Below are positions 56,586-64,000 of a stretch of 64,000 nt of DNA, piece after piece. This DNA is from Microbacterium sp. PM5 (lineage in GTDB: Bacteria; Actinomycetota; Actinomycetes; Actinomycetales; Microbacteriaceae). The position numbers and the translations under genes are program-made. The stretch is taken from contig NZ_CP022162.1 in the NCBI RefSeq assembly GCF_003293595.1, positions 1,734,482-1,798,481 on the forward strand. The letters run 5' to 3'. The first letter of the stretch is position 1, and each line of letters begins with the position of its first letter. The notes beneath the pieces are model-generated. The model was not told the DNA's origin, searched no databases, and saw only the letters and a program-made list of their open reading frames with translations.

Positions 56586-57572
56586 GTGAGCATCGAGACC
56601 GACGCCGAGGCGCGAGCCCGTGACGCGCTGCACGCCGCCCAGCTGTACTACGTGCAGGACCAGACGATGGAGCAGATCGCCTCCGAGATGAAGCTGTCGC
56701 GATCGTCGGTCTCGCGCCTGATCGCTCACGCCCGCGAGATCGGGCTCGTGGAGATCACGGTTCATTCGCCGCAGGAGGCCACGAGCGTCGTCGCCCGGCG
56801 TCTGTCCGAGCGCTACGGCATCTCGGTGCACGTCGTCAGCACGCCGCCGCGCTCCACCGACGCCGAGCGCCTCGAGCGCACCGCGCGCACCGCGGCGCAC
56901 GTCCTGTCGACCACGCTCGATCCCCAGGCGAGCATCGGCATCGCCTGGGGCGCGACCGTGTCGGCGATCGCCCGTCATCTGCCGACCAAGCGGCTGCACG
57001 AATCGCAGATCGTGCAGATGAACGGCGCGGCCAACGAGTCGACCTCGGGCATCAGCTACTCGGGGGCCATTCTGGAACGCTTCGGGCAGGCCTTCGGCAC
57101 CGACGTGCAGCAGTTTCCCGTGCCGGCGCTGTTCGATGACCCGCACACGAAGCAGCTGCTGTGGCGGGAGCGCTCCATCCGCCGCGTCGTGGAGGCGCAG
57201 GCGCGCGTGCAGGTGTTCGTCTTCGGGCTCGGCTCGCCCCAGGCGGACGTTCCCTCGCACGTCTATGCCGGCGGCTACCTGACCGGCGAGGATCTGCGGG
57301 TGCTGCTGCGCGACGGCGTCGTCGGCGACTGCGCCACGGTGTTCTACCGGCTGGACGGCTCGACCGGCGGCATCGAGCTCAATGATCGCTCGAGCGGTCC
57401 GTCGTTCGACGTCATCCGCCGCATCCCCCGTCGCCTGTGTGCGGTGTCGAGCCTGTCGAAGATCGACGCGCTGCGCGGCGCGCTGGCGGCGGGGCTCATC
57501 ACCGAACTGGTCGTCGAGGAGGCTCTCGCCCGCCGCATCGTGGAGCTGCCGCTCAGCCCGGGCCGAGGATGA
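56586..57572 (+). CDS. SorC/DeoR-like sugar-binding transcriptional regulator
   Basis: A 328-residue SorC-family regulator: HTH at about residues 18-50 (LYYVQDQTMEQIASEMKLSR), then a large phosphosugar-sensing domain of the NagB-like fold (IGIAWGATVSAIARHLP, VFVFGLGSPQADVPSHVYAGGYL, GDCATVFYRLDG). Such proteins sense phosphorylated intermediates, so glycerol-3-phosphate or dihydroxyacetone phosphate is a natural candidate. It is divergent from the glp operon. GTG at 56586 after AGGAGGACAC. The 3' end overlaps ykoC by 20 bp (convergent). Confidence 0.9.
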   Translation: MSIETDAEARARDALHAAQLYYVQDQTMEQIASEMKLSRSSVSRLIAHAREIGLVEITVHSPQEATSVVARRLSERYGISVHVVSTPPRSTDAERLERTARTAAHVLSTTLDPQASIGIAWGATVSAIARHLPTKRLHESQIVQMNGAANESTSGISYSGAILERFGQAFGTDVQQFPVPALFDDPHTKQLLWRERSIRRVVEAQARVQVFVFGLGSPQADVPSHVYAGGYLTGEDLRVLLRDGVVGDCATVFYRLDGSTGGIELNDRSSGPSFDVIRRIPRRLCAVSSLSKIDALRGALAAGLITELVVEEALARRIVELPLSPGRG

Positions 57573-58347
57573 AGTTCCACGTGCCCGCCGCGACCGCGGC
57601 CGACACGGAGGCGGCAGAGATCGCGACGCCCACCGCCACGAGCATCCACTCCCGCCCGCCGAAGCGGGAGACGCGGGCCCACGTGCGGCGGCCGGGAGCG
57701 CCGAAGCCGCGCGCCTCCATCGCGGTGGCGAGCTTGGAACCGCGGCGGATGGAGAGCACGAGCAGCGCGAAGGCCATGCCGGCGAAGCGGCGAACACGCC
57801 CCTGATCGGCGATGCCGCGTGCCCGGCGGGCGAGTTCCAGAGCCCTCCAGTCCTCGAGGAACAGTCCGACCATGCGCAGGCCCGCCAGCGCGCCCAGCAC
57901 GAACCGTGCGGGCAGGCGCCACACCTGGGCCAGGCCGTCGGCGAGATCAGTGGGATCGACGGTGACGAACAGCACGACCGAGGGCAGGGCCACGGCCAGC
58001 ACGCGGAAGAACGTCGCGACCGCCAGCGCGAGCGACCCCTCGCTGATGCGCAGGACGAACCATTCGACGTAGACCTGCCCGGACGCCGCGCCGTAGAGCG
58101 CGATCGTCAGCGCCGTCAGCGGCGCGGCCAGCCACACGGGCCAGGTTCGCATCCAGAACTCCCGCCACCGCAGCCCCGCGAACACGAACAGGACGCTCTC
58201 CAGCGCCAGCGCGACCGCGGCCGACACCCAATCCAGCGTCACGATCAGCGGCAGGGCGATCACCGCGCTGGCGGCGAGTTTGGCGACCGGATTGACGCGC
58301 GCGATGACGCCGGGCCGGGTGCGGGTGTCGGCGGCGAGCATGCTCAT
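57553..58347 (-). CDS. ykoC: ECF transporter T component of thiamine-precursor uptake
   Basis: A 264-residue energy-coupling factor transmembrane protein with five or six helices. The two coupling-helix signatures typical of EcfT are visible: RARGIADQGRVR (ARG motif) and MEARGFGAPGRRT. It transmits ATP hydrolysis from YkoD to YkoE. It overlaps the ATPase gene by 4 bp. As the TPP riboswitch precedes the operon, hydroxymethylpyrimidine or thiamine is the likely substrate. Confidence 0.9.
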   Translation of the reverse strand: MSMLAADTRTRPGVIARVNPVAKLAASAVIALPLIVTLDWVSAAVALALESVLFVFAGLRWREFWMRTWPVWLAAPLTALTIALYGAASGQVYVEWFVLRISEGSLALAVATFFRVLAVALPSVVLFVTVDPTDLADGLAQVWRLPARFVLGALAGLRMVGLFLEDWRALELARRARGIADQGRVRRFAGMAFALLVLSIRRGSKLATAMEARGFGAPGRRTWARVSRFGGREWMLVAVGVAISAASVSAAVAAGTWNFILGPG

Positions 58348-59816
58348 GCCGCGGCATCCGCAGTCAGCGCGAAACGCCGGGCGTGGAGCGCATCGACGAC
58401 GGCCTCGTCATGGGTGATCGCCACGATGGCCGACCCCTCGTCGCGCAAGCGGGCCAGCAGCGCGACCAGCTCCGCCCACGTGCGCGCGTCCTGGCCGAAG
58501 GTCGGCTCGTCCAGCACCAGGACGCGCGGGGCGGTGGCGAGGACGGCGGCGACGGTGAGCCGGCGCTTCTCCCCTCCCGAGAGCGTGTACGGGTTGGCGG
58601 CGGCCAGCGCGGTCAGCCGCAGCCGCTGCAGCAGCTCGTCCACGCGGGCGGCAGACGCGGCCTCGTCCATTCCGAGCGCGCGCGGCCCGACCTCGAGCTC
58701 GCCGCGTACCGACCGGGCGAGCAGCTGATGCTCCGGGTCCTGGAAGACGGTGCCGATACGGGTGAGAAGCTCACGTGAGCGCCACGCGATCGGTGTCGGC
58801 GCGGCGCCGGCGGCGAGCGTCGCCGAGGCCGACAGGTCGCCGGATGCCGGCCGCAGCAGTCCCGCGAGAGTGAGGCCGAGAGTCGACTTGCCGGCCCCGT
58901 TGGGCCCCGTGATGGCGAGCGCCTCCCCGGCGCGGACCTCGAGATCGATGCCCGTGGCGATCGGCACGCCGCGCACGCGCGCGACGGCCAGGTCCCCCGC
59001 GCGCAGCAGGTCGTCGCCCGCGGCTGCGGCGGGCGGAGGCGGCACCGCCGCCGGGATGCCGGGAACCCAGACACCCGCGTCGGCGAGCTCGGCCGCCCGC
59101 GCGCCGAGCACTCTCTGCGGCGGGCCGTCGGCGAGCAGTCCCTCCGCCCCGAGCACGATCACCCGGTCCACGAGCGGGAGCCAGACGTCGACCCGATGCT
59201 CCACGACCACGAGCGTCGCCCCGGTGCCGTCGAGAACGCGCCCCACAGCGTCGCGGACGTCGGCGACACCGGCCGGGTCGAGATTGGCGGTCGGCTCGTC
59301 CAGCAGGAGCAGGCCCGGCCGCATGGCCAGCGCGCCGGCGAGCGCGAGCCGCTGCTTCTGCCCGCCCGACAGCGCCTGCGTCGGCCGGTCGATCTCGACG
59401 TCGAGCCGCACGGCATCCAGTGCCGCGTGCACGCGCGGCCAGATCTCCTCACGCGGCACGCCCAGGTTCTCGCAGCCGAACGCGACGTCGTCACCCACTC
59501 GCGCGAGGATCACCTGCGCGTCGGGATCCTGCAGCACGAGGCCCGCCCGGCCGCGGGTCTGCGCGGCCGGGACGCCGTCGATCAGCAGTGCTCCCGCCGA
59601 CTCGCCCTCCTCGTCGCCGCCGAGCACGCCCGCAAGCCCCTGCAGCAGCGTCGACTTGCCCGCGCCGGAAGCACCGAGCAGCAGCACGCGTTCGCCGGGT
59701 TCGATGCGAAACGACACGTCGCGCACCGCCCAGGCCCGGCGTGACGCGTGCCGCCAGCCCCATCCCTGGGCGCTGACCGTGACCGGCGCGACCGGCCCGC
59801 CGAGGTCGACGGCCAC
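58344..59816 (-). CDS. ykoD: ECF transporter two-domain ATPase
   Basis: A 490-residue protein with two ABC ATPase domains. Domain 1 (to about residue 235): GASGAGKST, ALSGGQKQRLALAG, LLLDEPTANLDP. Domain 2: GPNGAGKST, TLSGGEKRRLTVAA, VLVLDEPTFGQDA. The fusion is typical of YkoD. GTG at 59816 starts just before the upstream gene stop is fully read (2-bp gap). It energises ykoE/ykoC. Confidence 0.93.
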   Translation of the reverse strand: MAVDLGGPVAPVTVSAQGWGWRHASRRAWAVRDVSFRIEPGERVLLLGASGAGKSTLLQGLAGVLGGDEEGESAGALLIDGVPAAQTRGRAGLVLQDPDAQVILARVGDDVAFGCENLGVPREEIWPRVHAALDAVRLDVEIDRPTQALSGGQKQRLALAGALAMRPGLLLLDEPTANLDPAGVADVRDAVGRVLDGTGATLVVVEHRVDVWLPLVDRVIVLGAEGLLADGPPQRVLGARAAELADAGVWVPGIPAAVPPPPAAAAGDDLLRAGDLAVARVRGVPIATGIDLEVRAGEALAITGPNGAGKSTLGLTLAGLLRPASGDLSASATLAAGAAPTPIAWRSRELLTRIGTVFQDPEHQLLARSVRGELEVGPRALGMDEAASAARVDELLQRLRLTALAAANPYTLSGGEKRRLTVAAVLATAPRVLVLDEPTFGQDARTWAELVALLARLRDEGSAIVAITHDEAVVDALHARRFALTADAAA

Positions 59817-59818
59817 GC

Positions 59819-60475
59819 TCAGACGAGGTCGCGGCGTTCGCGCCCCGCGGCGAAGCGATCCAGCGCACCGGTCGCGGCGAGACCGCGCGCGAGCACCCAC
59901 GAGAGGGCACCGGCGATGACGGCGCCCGAGATGGTGGTGCAGATCAGGTAGATCACCGTGAACGCGGCGTCGGCCCCGGCGTACCAGAGGATCAGATTGT
60001 TGATGCCCCCCGCAAGGGCAGCCCCGGCGCCGGCGAGGATCGCGACCGGGAGCTTCCACGCCCGGTAGAAGAACAACAGGAAGACGAGCTCGGCTCCGAG
60101 ACCCTGGACGAGGCCCGCCTCGAGGGTCAGGAAGCCGCCCCACTGGTTGCCGACGAGGGCCGAGACGACGGCCGCGAGCGTCTCGGTGTAGATCGCCGCT
60201 CCCGGCTTGCGGATGACGAGCGCACCGAGCACGCCGGCGAACAGCCACGGCCCGTCCAGCAGGCCCTGCATGCCGGGCAGCAGGGGTTCCAGCAGGCTCT
60301 TCGGGCCGAGGTAGCCGATGTTCCAGAGCAGGAAGATCAGGCCCGACGCGACGCCGATGACACTGGCGACGACGATGTCGACGACTCTCCAGCGCAGACG
60401 GCCGACGCCGACGGCGGAACGGGATGCCGCGGCATCCGACGAGGTGACGGTGGACGGGGACGCAGACGCGTGCAT
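59819..60475 (-). CDS. ykoE: ECF transporter S component for hydroxymethylpyrimidine/thiamine
   Basis: A 218-residue membrane protein with five to six helices after a 35-residue polar N-terminus. The YkoE-like block GPWLFAGVLGALVIRKPGAA, ETLAAVVSALVGNQWGG and LVQGLGAELVFLLFFY (each seen in part) identifies it. It binds the vitamin precursor. ATG at 60475 with GGGAGGAGAGAAT upstream; that RBS lies beside the riboswitch 3' end, so TPP would block translation or end transcription. Confidence 0.9.
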   Translation of the reverse strand: MHASASPSTVTSSDAAASRSAVGVGRLRWRVVDIVVASVIGVASGLIFLLWNIGYLGPKSLLEPLLPGMQGLLDGPWLFAGVLGALVIRKPGAAIYTETLAAVVSALVGNQWGGFLTLEAGLVQGLGAELVFLLFFYRAWKLPVAILAGAGAALAGGINNLILWYAGADAAFTVIYLICTTISGAVIAGALSWVLARGLAATGALDRFAAGRERRDLV

Positions 60476-60483
60476 ATTCTCTC

Positions 60484-60569
60484 CTCCCTGCGCCGGCATG
60501 ATCCGGATCAGGTTCGACGGTCGAAGCGTGGATCGCTTCCTCTCAGCCCGGCTCACCGGACTCCCGTGG
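60484..60569 (-). ncRNA. TPP riboswitch (THI element)
   Basis: Reading the minus strand, the element begins about GGGAGTCCGG, contains the conserved GGGCTGAGAGG and later ACCTGATCCGGATCATGCC, and ends GGCGCAGGGA directly upstream of the ykoE RBS. These are the diagnostic THI-box sequences that bind thiamine pyrophosphate. The end of the aptamer is 8 nt from the ykoE start, so sequestration of the RBS is the likely mechanism. Confidence 0.95.
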
Positions 60570-60598
60570 TTGTGCGCTCGAGTATAGCGGCGAACGGG

Positions 60599-60604
60599 TA
60601 CGTT
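60599..60604 (+). promoter_or_regulatory. -10 box TACGTT, leaderless promoter of the DD-carboxypeptidase-like gene
   Basis: TACGTT is followed after 6 nt by the GTG at 60611 without an RBS. It fixes this start, since the frame is open upstream across the riboswitch. Confidence 0.5.
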
Positions 60605-60610
60605 GAGCGG

Positions 60611-62020
60611 GTGACCTCGGACGACGCGCCCCCGCCGTCGCGCCGCGCGCTGCGCGAGAGCACCGCCCCGACCGATACCGTCGTCGTCCGCAACCGCGCA
60701 GGCCGCCGCGCGCTCGCCTGGGTGGACGATGAGACCGTCACCGGCGCGGTCGATACGCCGATCGCGGCCGGTGCGGCTCCCGACCTGCTTGCTCGACGCC
60801 CGCGACGCTCCCCGCTGCGCGCCGGCGTCGTCGTGCCGTTGCTCACCGCCATCGGCGTCTGCGGCGCCTACGCGGCCGCGACGCTGCTCTGGCCGCTCTG
60901 GGCCGTGGCGCCGACCGTGCGGGAGATCACGCCCGACGGACCGGTGTCCACCGTGTCGGCCGTGGCGTGGCCGTCCGACGGCGCCGGCGCCGTCGGCGTC
61001 GCGGGATTCGAGGCCGTCGCGGCATCCTCGAGCGCACCCGTCTCGATGGCGAGCATCTCCAAGGTCGTCACCGTGCTGATGATCCTCGACGAGATGCCGC
61101 TGAGCGTCGGACAGCCCGGGCCGGAGTTCACCTTCACCTCGCGCGACCGCCAGACGTACTGGGACTATCTGGCGGACGACGAGTCAGCGCTGGATGTCCC
61201 CGTCGGAGGCACGCTCACCGAGTACCAGATGCTGCAGGGCATTCTGATGGGGTCGGCGGGCAACTACACGAATCGACTGGCCAGCACCCTCTGGCCAACC
61301 GACGAGGTCTTCGCCCAGGCCGCGCGGGCATGGCTGGACCGTCACGGCCTCGGGGCCATCACGCTGTCCGAGCCGACGGGAATCGACCCCGCCAACACCG
61401 CCGAGCCGGCCGCTCTGGTGACGCTGGCGCAGCTCGCCCTCGCCAACCCCGTGGTGGCCGAGATCGCACGCACTCGCAGCGTCGAGCTGCCCGGGGCGGG
61501 TGAGGTGACGAACACGAACGATCTGCTGACCGACCCCGGCGTCGTGGGGCTGAAGACGGGCAGTTTGGCAGCGTTCTACAACCTGCTCGCGGCGAAGGAC
61601 ATCACCGTCGGGACCACCCAGGTGCGCGTCTATGCCACCGCTCTGGGTCAGCCCACTGCCGAGGCACGCGACCAGGAGACGGCACGTCTGCTGTCCGAGG
61701 TCACCACCGAGGTCTCGACACCCCTCGCCCTGCCGGCCGGCACGCTCGCCGGCGTGGTGAGCACCGCCTGGGGGGCGACGGCGAACATCGTGACGGATGC
61801 CGACGCGGCAGTTATCCTCTGGAACGGCGCCGCGGCGGCGACGACCACGACGCTCGATCTGGGACAGGCCCGCACGGCGAACGCCGCCGTCGGCCAGGTG
61901 CTGGTGCGCGGCCCGTTGAACGCAGCGACGGTCGGGGTGCACCTGACGGCCGACATCCCCGATCCCGACGCGTGGTGGCGTCTCACCCACCCGCTGCAGC
62001 TCTGGGGGCTGGTGCGCTGA
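60611..62020 (+). CDS. D-alanyl-D-alanine carboxypeptidase-like membrane protein
   Basis: A 469-residue penicillin-binding-protein-like peptidase. A 70-residue cytoplasmic Arg/Pro-rich head precedes one membrane helix (about residues 77-100, VVVPLLTAIGVCGAYAAATL in part), and the catalytic domain is outside. Motifs: S148-I-S-K151 (SxxK), MGSAGNYTNRLA at the SxN position (weakly conserved) and LKTGSLAAF (KTG). It likely trims cell-wall pentapeptides or has lost part of this function. The C-terminal 140 residues are a beta-rich extension. GTG start set by the -10 box. Confidence 0.85.
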   Translation: MTSDDAPPPSRRALRESTAPTDTVVVRNRAGRRALAWVDDETVTGAVDTPIAAGAAPDLLARRPRRSPLRAGVVVPLLTAIGVCGAYAAATLLWPLWAVAPTVREITPDGPVSTVSAVAWPSDGAGAVGVAGFEAVAASSSAPVSMASISKVVTVLMILDEMPLSVGQPGPEFTFTSRDRQTYWDYLADDESALDVPVGGTLTEYQMLQGILMGSAGNYTNRLASTLWPTDEVFAQAARAWLDRHGLGAITLSEPTGIDPANTAEPAALVTLAQLALANPVVAEIARTRSVELPGAGEVTNTNDLLTDPGVVGLKTGSLAAFYNLLAAKDITVGTTQVRVYATALGQPTAEARDQETARLLSEVTTEVSTPLALPAGTLAGVVSTAWGATANIVTDADAAVILWNGAAAATTTTLDLGQARTANAAVGQVLVRGPLNAATVGVHLTADIPDPDAWWRLTHPLQLWGLVR

Positions 62021-62035
62021 TCGCGCCCGGCGCGA
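62021..62035. terminator. small palindrome between convergent genes
   Basis: TCGCGCC-c-GGCGCGA directly follows the carboxypeptidase stop and lies 5 bp before the transporter stop. It can form only a short stem, so weak bidirectional termination. Confidence 0.3.
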
Positions 62036-62039
62036 CGCG

Positions 62040-63635
62040 TCAGAACGGCCAGATGAGCGGCACGTACAGCACGGCGACCGCGAGGTACACGAACATCAGC
62101 GGCAACCCAAGCCGGCCGTAGTCGCCGAATCGATAGCCGCCCGGCTGCATCACCATCAGATTGGCGGGCGTCGCGACCGGGGTGAGGAATGCCGCGGCCC
62201 CGGCGACGGTGAGCGCCATCATGAACGGCTGCACACTCGCATCGAGCGCGTGCGAGATCGCGACGGCGATGGGGATCACGACCAGGACGGTCGCGACGTT
62301 GGAGATGAACTGGCCGAGCACCATCGTCAGCACGCAGAGCACCAGGAGCGCCAGGTGCGGCGAGCCGGTACCGATGACGCCGAGGACGGCGTCGGCGACG
62401 ACGTCGGCGGCACCCGTCGATACGAAGGCGGACGACAGCGGAACCATCCCGGCGATGAGGATGACGGTGGTCCACGAGATGGCGCGATAGGTCTGCGGCA
62501 CGCTCAAGACCCGGGTCAGCACGAGGGCACCGGCCGCCAGCAGTCCCGCCACGGCGGCGGGCACGAGTCCGGTCGCGAGCAGCACGACCATCGCCGCGAG
62601 GATGCCGATCGCCCGCTTGGCGCCCCGGCCCAGCGGAACGGCGCGCTGCAGGACCTGGGGAGGGGTGACGGCGATGACGTCGGGCGACCGCGTGTAGCGC
62701 GTCAGCGCGGCCCACGGCCCCTGGACCAGCACCGCATCGCCGGCGCGCAGCACGAGTGATCCGGCAACACCGGTGCCGCGCGAGGCGTTCGGCCCGTCCT
62801 CCTCGCCGCGGCGGACGGCGAGGATCACCAGGTTCTCGTCGTTCGTGGTCATGCCGGCCGACGCCGTGCGCCCGATGAGACGCGAGCGAGGGGACACGAG
62901 CACCTCGGCGACACCCTCGCGCGCGCTGAACAGGCGGCCCGTGTCGAGGTCGACGTCGTAGCTGTCGCGAAGGGTCTGAGCGTGCGCGCGAGGATCGGGG
63001 GCGAGATCGGCCAGGCGCTCGGCGGCACGAGCCGGAAGCAGCCGTCCGCCGCCGAGCGCGACGACGGCGACCGTCGACAGCACCAGGGGGATGCCGGCGA
63101 GCGCGAACTCGAAGAAGCCGAACTCCCGCCCGCCGGCGGCGACGGCGGCCTCGCTGACGACGATGTTCACGGGCGTGCCGGTGAGGGTGAGCAGCGAGCC
63201 CGCACTGGCGGCGAACGCTAGGGGGATCAGCAGTTTCGACGGAACGATGCCGGCGCGCACGGCGACGACGACCACGACCGGCAGCAAGGCGGCGACCGCG
63301 CCGTTGATGGAGATGAAGGCGGTGAGAACCGCCGCCAGCGCACCGATGATGACGGTGAGACGGGCCCGCCCCGCGCCCGCGCGTGTGACGACCTGATGGC
63401 CGAGCCAGGCCGTGACACCCGTGGCATCCAGCGCCTCGCTCACGACGAACAGCGACGCGATGAACAGCACCGTGGGGTCGCCGAAGCCCGCGAACGCCTC
63501 CGGGAGGGTGAGCACCCCGGTGGCCCAGAGCGCGAGCGCGACGCCCACGGCGACGAGCGCCAACGGCACCTTGCCGCTGACGAACGCGACGACCGCGAGC
63601 GCGAGGATCACGAAGGTCCAGCCGGCGGGGTCCAT
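62040..63635 (-). CDS. SLC13-type anion transporter with TrkA-C-like domains
   Basis: A 531-residue inner-membrane transporter with about eleven helices in two repeats split by a cytoplasmic insert at about residues 210-310. Repeat signatures: SINGAVAALLPVVV, LTLTGTPVNIVVSE, and in the second half ISNVATVLVVIPIAVA and LTPVATPANLMVMQPGGY. The insert (RLIGRTASAG... LRAGDAVLVQGPW) is RCK_C/TrkA-C-like. Family members move dicarboxylates or sulphate with sodium; the substrate is open. The TAGGGT box 6 nt upstream sets the start. Confidence 0.9.
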   Translation of the reverse strand: MDPAGWTFVILALAVVAFVSGKVPLALVAVGVALALWATGVLTLPEAFAGFGDPTVLFIASLFVVSEALDATGVTAWLGHQVVTRAGAGRARLTVIIGALAAVLTAFISINGAVAALLPVVVVVAVRAGIVPSKLLIPLAFAASAGSLLTLTGTPVNIVVSEAAVAAGGREFGFFEFALAGIPLVLSTVAVVALGGGRLLPARAAERLADLAPDPRAHAQTLRDSYDVDLDTGRLFSAREGVAEVLVSPRSRLIGRTASAGMTTNDENLVILAVRRGEEDGPNASRGTGVAGSLVLRAGDAVLVQGPWAALTRYTRSPDVIAVTPPQVLQRAVPLGRGAKRAIGILAAMVVLLATGLVPAAVAGLLAAGALVLTRVLSVPQTYRAISWTTVILIAGMVPLSSAFVSTGAADVVADAVLGVIGTGSPHLALLVLCVLTMVLGQFISNVATVLVVIPIAVAISHALDASVQPFMMALTVAGAAAFLTPVATPANLMVMQPGGYRFGDYGRLGLPLMFVYLAVAVLYVPLIWPF

Positions 63636-63641
63636 GTCCTC

Positions 63642-63647
63642 ACCCTA
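63642..63647 (-). promoter_or_regulatory. -10 box TAGGGT, leaderless promoter of the SLC13-type gene
   Basis: Minus-strand TAGGGT lies 6 nt before the ATG at 63635, in the gap after the edge gene. Confidence 0.5.
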
Positions 63648-63669
63648 GACGGCCGAACCCGCACGCCCC

Positions 63670-64000
63670 TCAGACGAAGCGCACGCTCTGCTGCAGACGG
63701 GTGCGCACATCGAACAGCTCATTGCCGCCGATGTCGCGGGCACCGGTCAGGCCCCGCCGGAGCACCGTCGCCAGCGCCGATCGCGCGACGACCGCCACGG
63801 GCAGCGAGCGCACCCGGCCGATCTCCTCGATCGCGCTCACGACGTCCTCGTCGGGCAGCACCACGATCGCGCCGCTGAAGCGGACGCGCGCCGCGCGCGC
63901 CAGCACGCGGGCCCCCGCGACCAGGTCGGCGATCGGAGAGCCCTCGACGCCCTCACCGATCAGCTCGCCGCGTCGCAGTCGCACGGGACCACCGAGATCC
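63670..64000 (-). CDS. unrecognised protein, C-terminal part (5' end probably outside window)
   Basis: Not recognised with confidence. At least 104 residues, open to the window edge; a GTG at 63984 is in frame but the upstream codons read on (GGPVRLRRGE), so the gene likely begins outside. The visible part is an alpha/beta segment with IADLVAGARVLARAARV, FSGAIVVLPDEDVVSAIEEIG and the ending ELFDVRTRLQQSVRFV, compatible with the end of a nuclease-related (NERD-like) domain, which is a guess. Codon use is normal. Confidence 0.55.
   Translation of the reverse strand, partial: DLGGPVRLRRGELIGEGVEGSPIADLVAGARVLARAARVRFSGAIVVLPDEDVVSAIEEIGRVRSLPVAVVARSALATVLRRGLTGARDIGGNELFDVRTRLQQSVRFV

Overview
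This window looks like chromosomal DNA of a high-GC actinobacterium, most probably Microbacteriaceae and close to Microbacterium. The supporting signs are a GC-rich third codon position throughout, frequent GCATCC/GATGCC codon pairs, many GTG starts, many apparently leaderless promoters (TANNNT box 6-8 nt before the start codon), actinobacterial family members (DUF222-HNH protein, YkoEDC thiamine-precursor transporter, fused peptide-ABC ATPase), and the full-length intergenic palindromes typical of the family. No rRNA, tRNA, CRISPR array, insertion sequence or prophage was seen. Taxonomy is inference from style and gene families; no search was run.

Region 1 (1-12.4 kb) is an amine-catabolism neighbourhood: the 3' end of a gamma-aminobutyraldehyde dehydrogenase, two TetR regulators with palindromic operators, a hemerythrin/BphX-like pair, and then a tight run agmatine deiminase - amidase-signature hydrolase - group II PLP decarboxylase - Lrp regulator - class III omega-aminotransferase. 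It is followed by alanine dehydrogenase with a divergent Lrp regulator and a PuuP-like putrescine importer whose start codon appears to be ACG. Read together, the genes can take agmatine to putrescine, 4-aminobutyraldehyde and GABA, with pyruvate/alanine recycled by Ald. The canonical N-carbamoylputrescine amidase (AguB) is absent here and an unusual amidase sits in its place.

Region 2 (12.4-26.7 kb) is mostly housekeeping: an ABC-2 exporter pair, PEP synthase with its regulatory kinase/phosphatase, a MocR-type regulator, an MBL-fold hydrolase, a DUF222-HNH protein, GNAT, RNase HI, VOC, Nudix, an aldo-keto reductase and RlmN.

Region 3 (26.7-45.9 kb) is carbohydrate and peptide uptake: a LacI-controlled sugar ABC operon ending in a clan GH-J-like glycosidase that overlaps rlmN; a seven-gene peptide operon (binding protein, M14 peptidase, two permeases, a serine hydrolase, a MarR/GbsR-like regulator, a two-domain ATPase); and a beta-glucoside operon with BglG antiterminator, a textbook RAT/terminator pair, EIIBCA PTS, GH1 phospho-beta-glucosidase and a HAD phosphatase.

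Region 4 (45.9-64 kb) holds homocysteine methyltransferase, a LysE exporter, a second HAD phosphatase, a three-gene acyl-CoA operon (SDR, enoyl-CoA hydratase, SDR), a decayed aminoglycoside-phosphotransferase-like gene with an internal deletion, the glpD-glpF-glpK glycerol operon with a divergent SorC-type regulator, the ykoEDC thiamine-precursor ECF transporter under a TPP riboswitch, a D-Ala-D-Ala carboxypeptidase-like protein, an SLC13-type transporter, and the 3' part of an unrecognised gene at the edge.
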